64,000 nt of DNA from NCBI GenBank assembly GCA_007844125.1, contig CM017567.1, forward strand, positions 31,166,380 through 31,230,379, given 5' to 3'. Under the pieces are notes generated by a model that saw only the letters and a program-made list of their open reading frames with translations, made no database searches and was not told the origin of the DNA. This stretch comes from Sinonovacula constricta. Lineage: Eukaryota; Mollusca; Bivalvia; Cardiida; Solecurtidae. Shown in pieces: positions 62,301 to 64,000 of the stretch; position 1 is the first letter of the stretch; every line of letters starts with the position of its first letter. The position numbers were made by a program, and so were the translations under genes.

Positions 62301-63949
62301 TAGGTCATGTACTAACACCAAATTTATTTCTAACTTTTGTGAAATTAGCTCAACTGTTTACCATTTGGTTCCCATTTAATTCATAGGTATCCTTCTTAGG
62401 CAAACTGGTTTCCACACCGCATCTACCTTATATTTAGGTATTCGTTTACTATAAACTTCTAAACGCAAAATCATAACTTTTCACCATACAGACACCAAAA
62501 AAAAAAAAAAATTATTTATACAGCCTTTATATATATGTAAAATTTCATGTTCGTTCGGCATACGTCATACGCAATTAATAATTTGTAAATATGCTGTTGT
62601 GTATTTAGTTTATCTATCGTACGCCGAAGTGGGGTAATTTAATTTGGCGGAACAGAAAAAACAACTTTATACAGTACTATATATTTGCAATAATTGTCAA
62701 GAAGCAGAGGGTGTATCCAACAGGGGCATGTTTCCTTCTTGCTCACTTAGTTACATATTCAATTGTATTGCAAACACTTTCAGGTAATGGTCATACAAAT
62801 TAAGTTTTAGCTGAAATAATAGCCTTATTCAATATCATCTGCCGTCCAAAGTTATTGCAACAATTGTTTTATATAAAGCACGTTGTTATATGTATAAATG
62901 GATGGTTTGGATTTCATTATTGTACTTCTTTCAATCAGACTCTCTAAATGTGTGTTTCCGAGAATAAACAATTCCTAAATTTACTTTTGATGACAGGCAG
63001 GAAAAAATTACAGTACTGGCAAATCTATATTTCTTATATTTAGTGTTGATGCAGTGAGTTTCTCCATTTCATTAATGTAAAAGTATATGTGCAAGCATCT
63101 TGGATATAATTTCTATTACATTTATATAAATGTTCTTTTACAGTATATGAGTATAGTTGTAGACATTTATCAACTTATAACATCAAGCAATACACTTTAC
63201 AAATAATCTTTTGAAGAAAGACATGCAATGCTAAAAAAACTGTTATTTTTTATTTGGCTTGTATTGGTTCATATATCCCTCTGAAAGTTGAAACAGTTTG
63301 CTCTTTTTTTGTCCCTGTCAGATAATACAAATGTAGTAAAAATAGTGATAGAAAATCTGGAAAATAGATGCTCATTGGTTACTTTTAATGATCCAAAACA
63401 ATACGCTTCTATGTTACTAGTGACCCATCTGGTATCAAGGGACGACTAACCAAACTCTCGATGTTCAATATTCATTTACTGTAGATGTGGGGAAAACGTT
63501 TACGATTATACTGTCCAATAAAATATATGCATAACCACGAGATAGGAATTAATTTGTCTGGACTATTAAAGCGTTTATAACGTTCACAAATACGATTATC
63601 CTGTCTCAGAATACTGTCTGGTATAGCCAGGCGGCTACTATAATTAACGTATATAACAACACAGTTTGTTCATGGCACTTTTCACCACATCTGGAAACTC
63701 GCATGGGTTATAAATAAAATGTGTGTTTAGTTCTTAAGCTGTTCACTTTGACTAATATTGAAGCTAGCCAGTAATTTTGTGTGGATTGGAACGATGCAAG
63801 ATATTCATTTGTTTATTTAAACTAGTACCTACGGATGTTAAATCATGTACGAGGACATTTTGCAGTTGACACAGGTTAACAATTAAAACACGTTATCTCA
63901 TTTTTTACTATCTTTTTTTCTCCACACACTTTGTCCGCTAAATAATCAG
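59301..63949. other. AT-rich stretch without recognised features
   Basis: No exon with good borders, SINE head or tandem array was recognised up to the partial repeat at the window edge. Confidence 0.45.
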
Positions 63950-64000
63950 AGGTAAATAAGAAAGGGTCTTATCAAAATTTCCACATATATTTAATTCTAA
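63950..64000 (-). repeat. Dispersed repeat D, copy 3, running off the window
   Basis: AAATAAGAAAGGGTCTTATC followed by AAAATTTCCACATATATTTA matches the start of the inverted copy at 23690-23740 and is cut by the window end. Confidence 0.6.

Overview
The window is intron-rich, AT-rich, repeat-dense animal nuclear DNA. There are no operons, bacterial-type genes, rRNA genes or CRISPR arrays. The tRNA-headed SINE families, the expanded RecQ-like and tyrosine-recombinase-like relics, and a SUEL-lectin/CUB membrane protein together suggest a mollusc, most likely a bivalve. That is an inference from gene and repeat style, not a proven species call.

One gene is convincingly readable. It lies on the minus strand between 15579 and 3761 and has eight consecutive exons with GT/AG borders and fully compatible phases. 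They encode at least 739 residues of a type I membrane protein: two SUEL-type (rhamnose/galactose-binding-lectin-like) domains, one CUB domain split over two exons, a Thr/Ser-rich stalk, a transmembrane helix, and a cytoplasmic tail of about 317 residues. The tail carries an ITIM-like tyrosine motif, an NPLY motif and a proline run. The signal-peptide exon was not found.

Layout. 1-520: broken 5' end of a tyrosine-recombinase (KIAA1958/Crypton-like) element, with a duplicated CRE-type site upstream. 1295-2694: a foldback element, a hairpin region and one copy of a MITE of about 480 bp. 3761-15579: the receptor gene; its introns hold SINEs, a 40-bp tandem repeat and a 39-bp minisatellite. 15.6-31.8 kb: no recognisable host exon; SINEs, dispersed and inverted repeats, the second MITE copy, and a degraded RecQ-type helicase fragment beside a perfect 26-bp palindrome. 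31.85-33.66 kb: a duplicated AGAGT pentanucleotide satellite. 34.7-39.2 kb: long TC, GT and TA microsatellites and a perfect 3 x 50 bp tandem repeat. 41.4-47.9 kb: more SINEs and a complete, internally deleted hAT transposon (44683-45368) with a perfect 8-bp target duplication and a decayed transposase C-terminus. 48-64 kb: mostly featureless AT-rich DNA with a repeat pair of about 180 bp, a second foldback copy, an old SINE, and a repeat running off the right edge.

So the window has one probable surface-receptor gene embedded in a landscape shaped by SINEs, non-autonomous DNA transposons and tandem-repeat expansion. Most open frames outside the listed features appear to be chance or repeat-derived.
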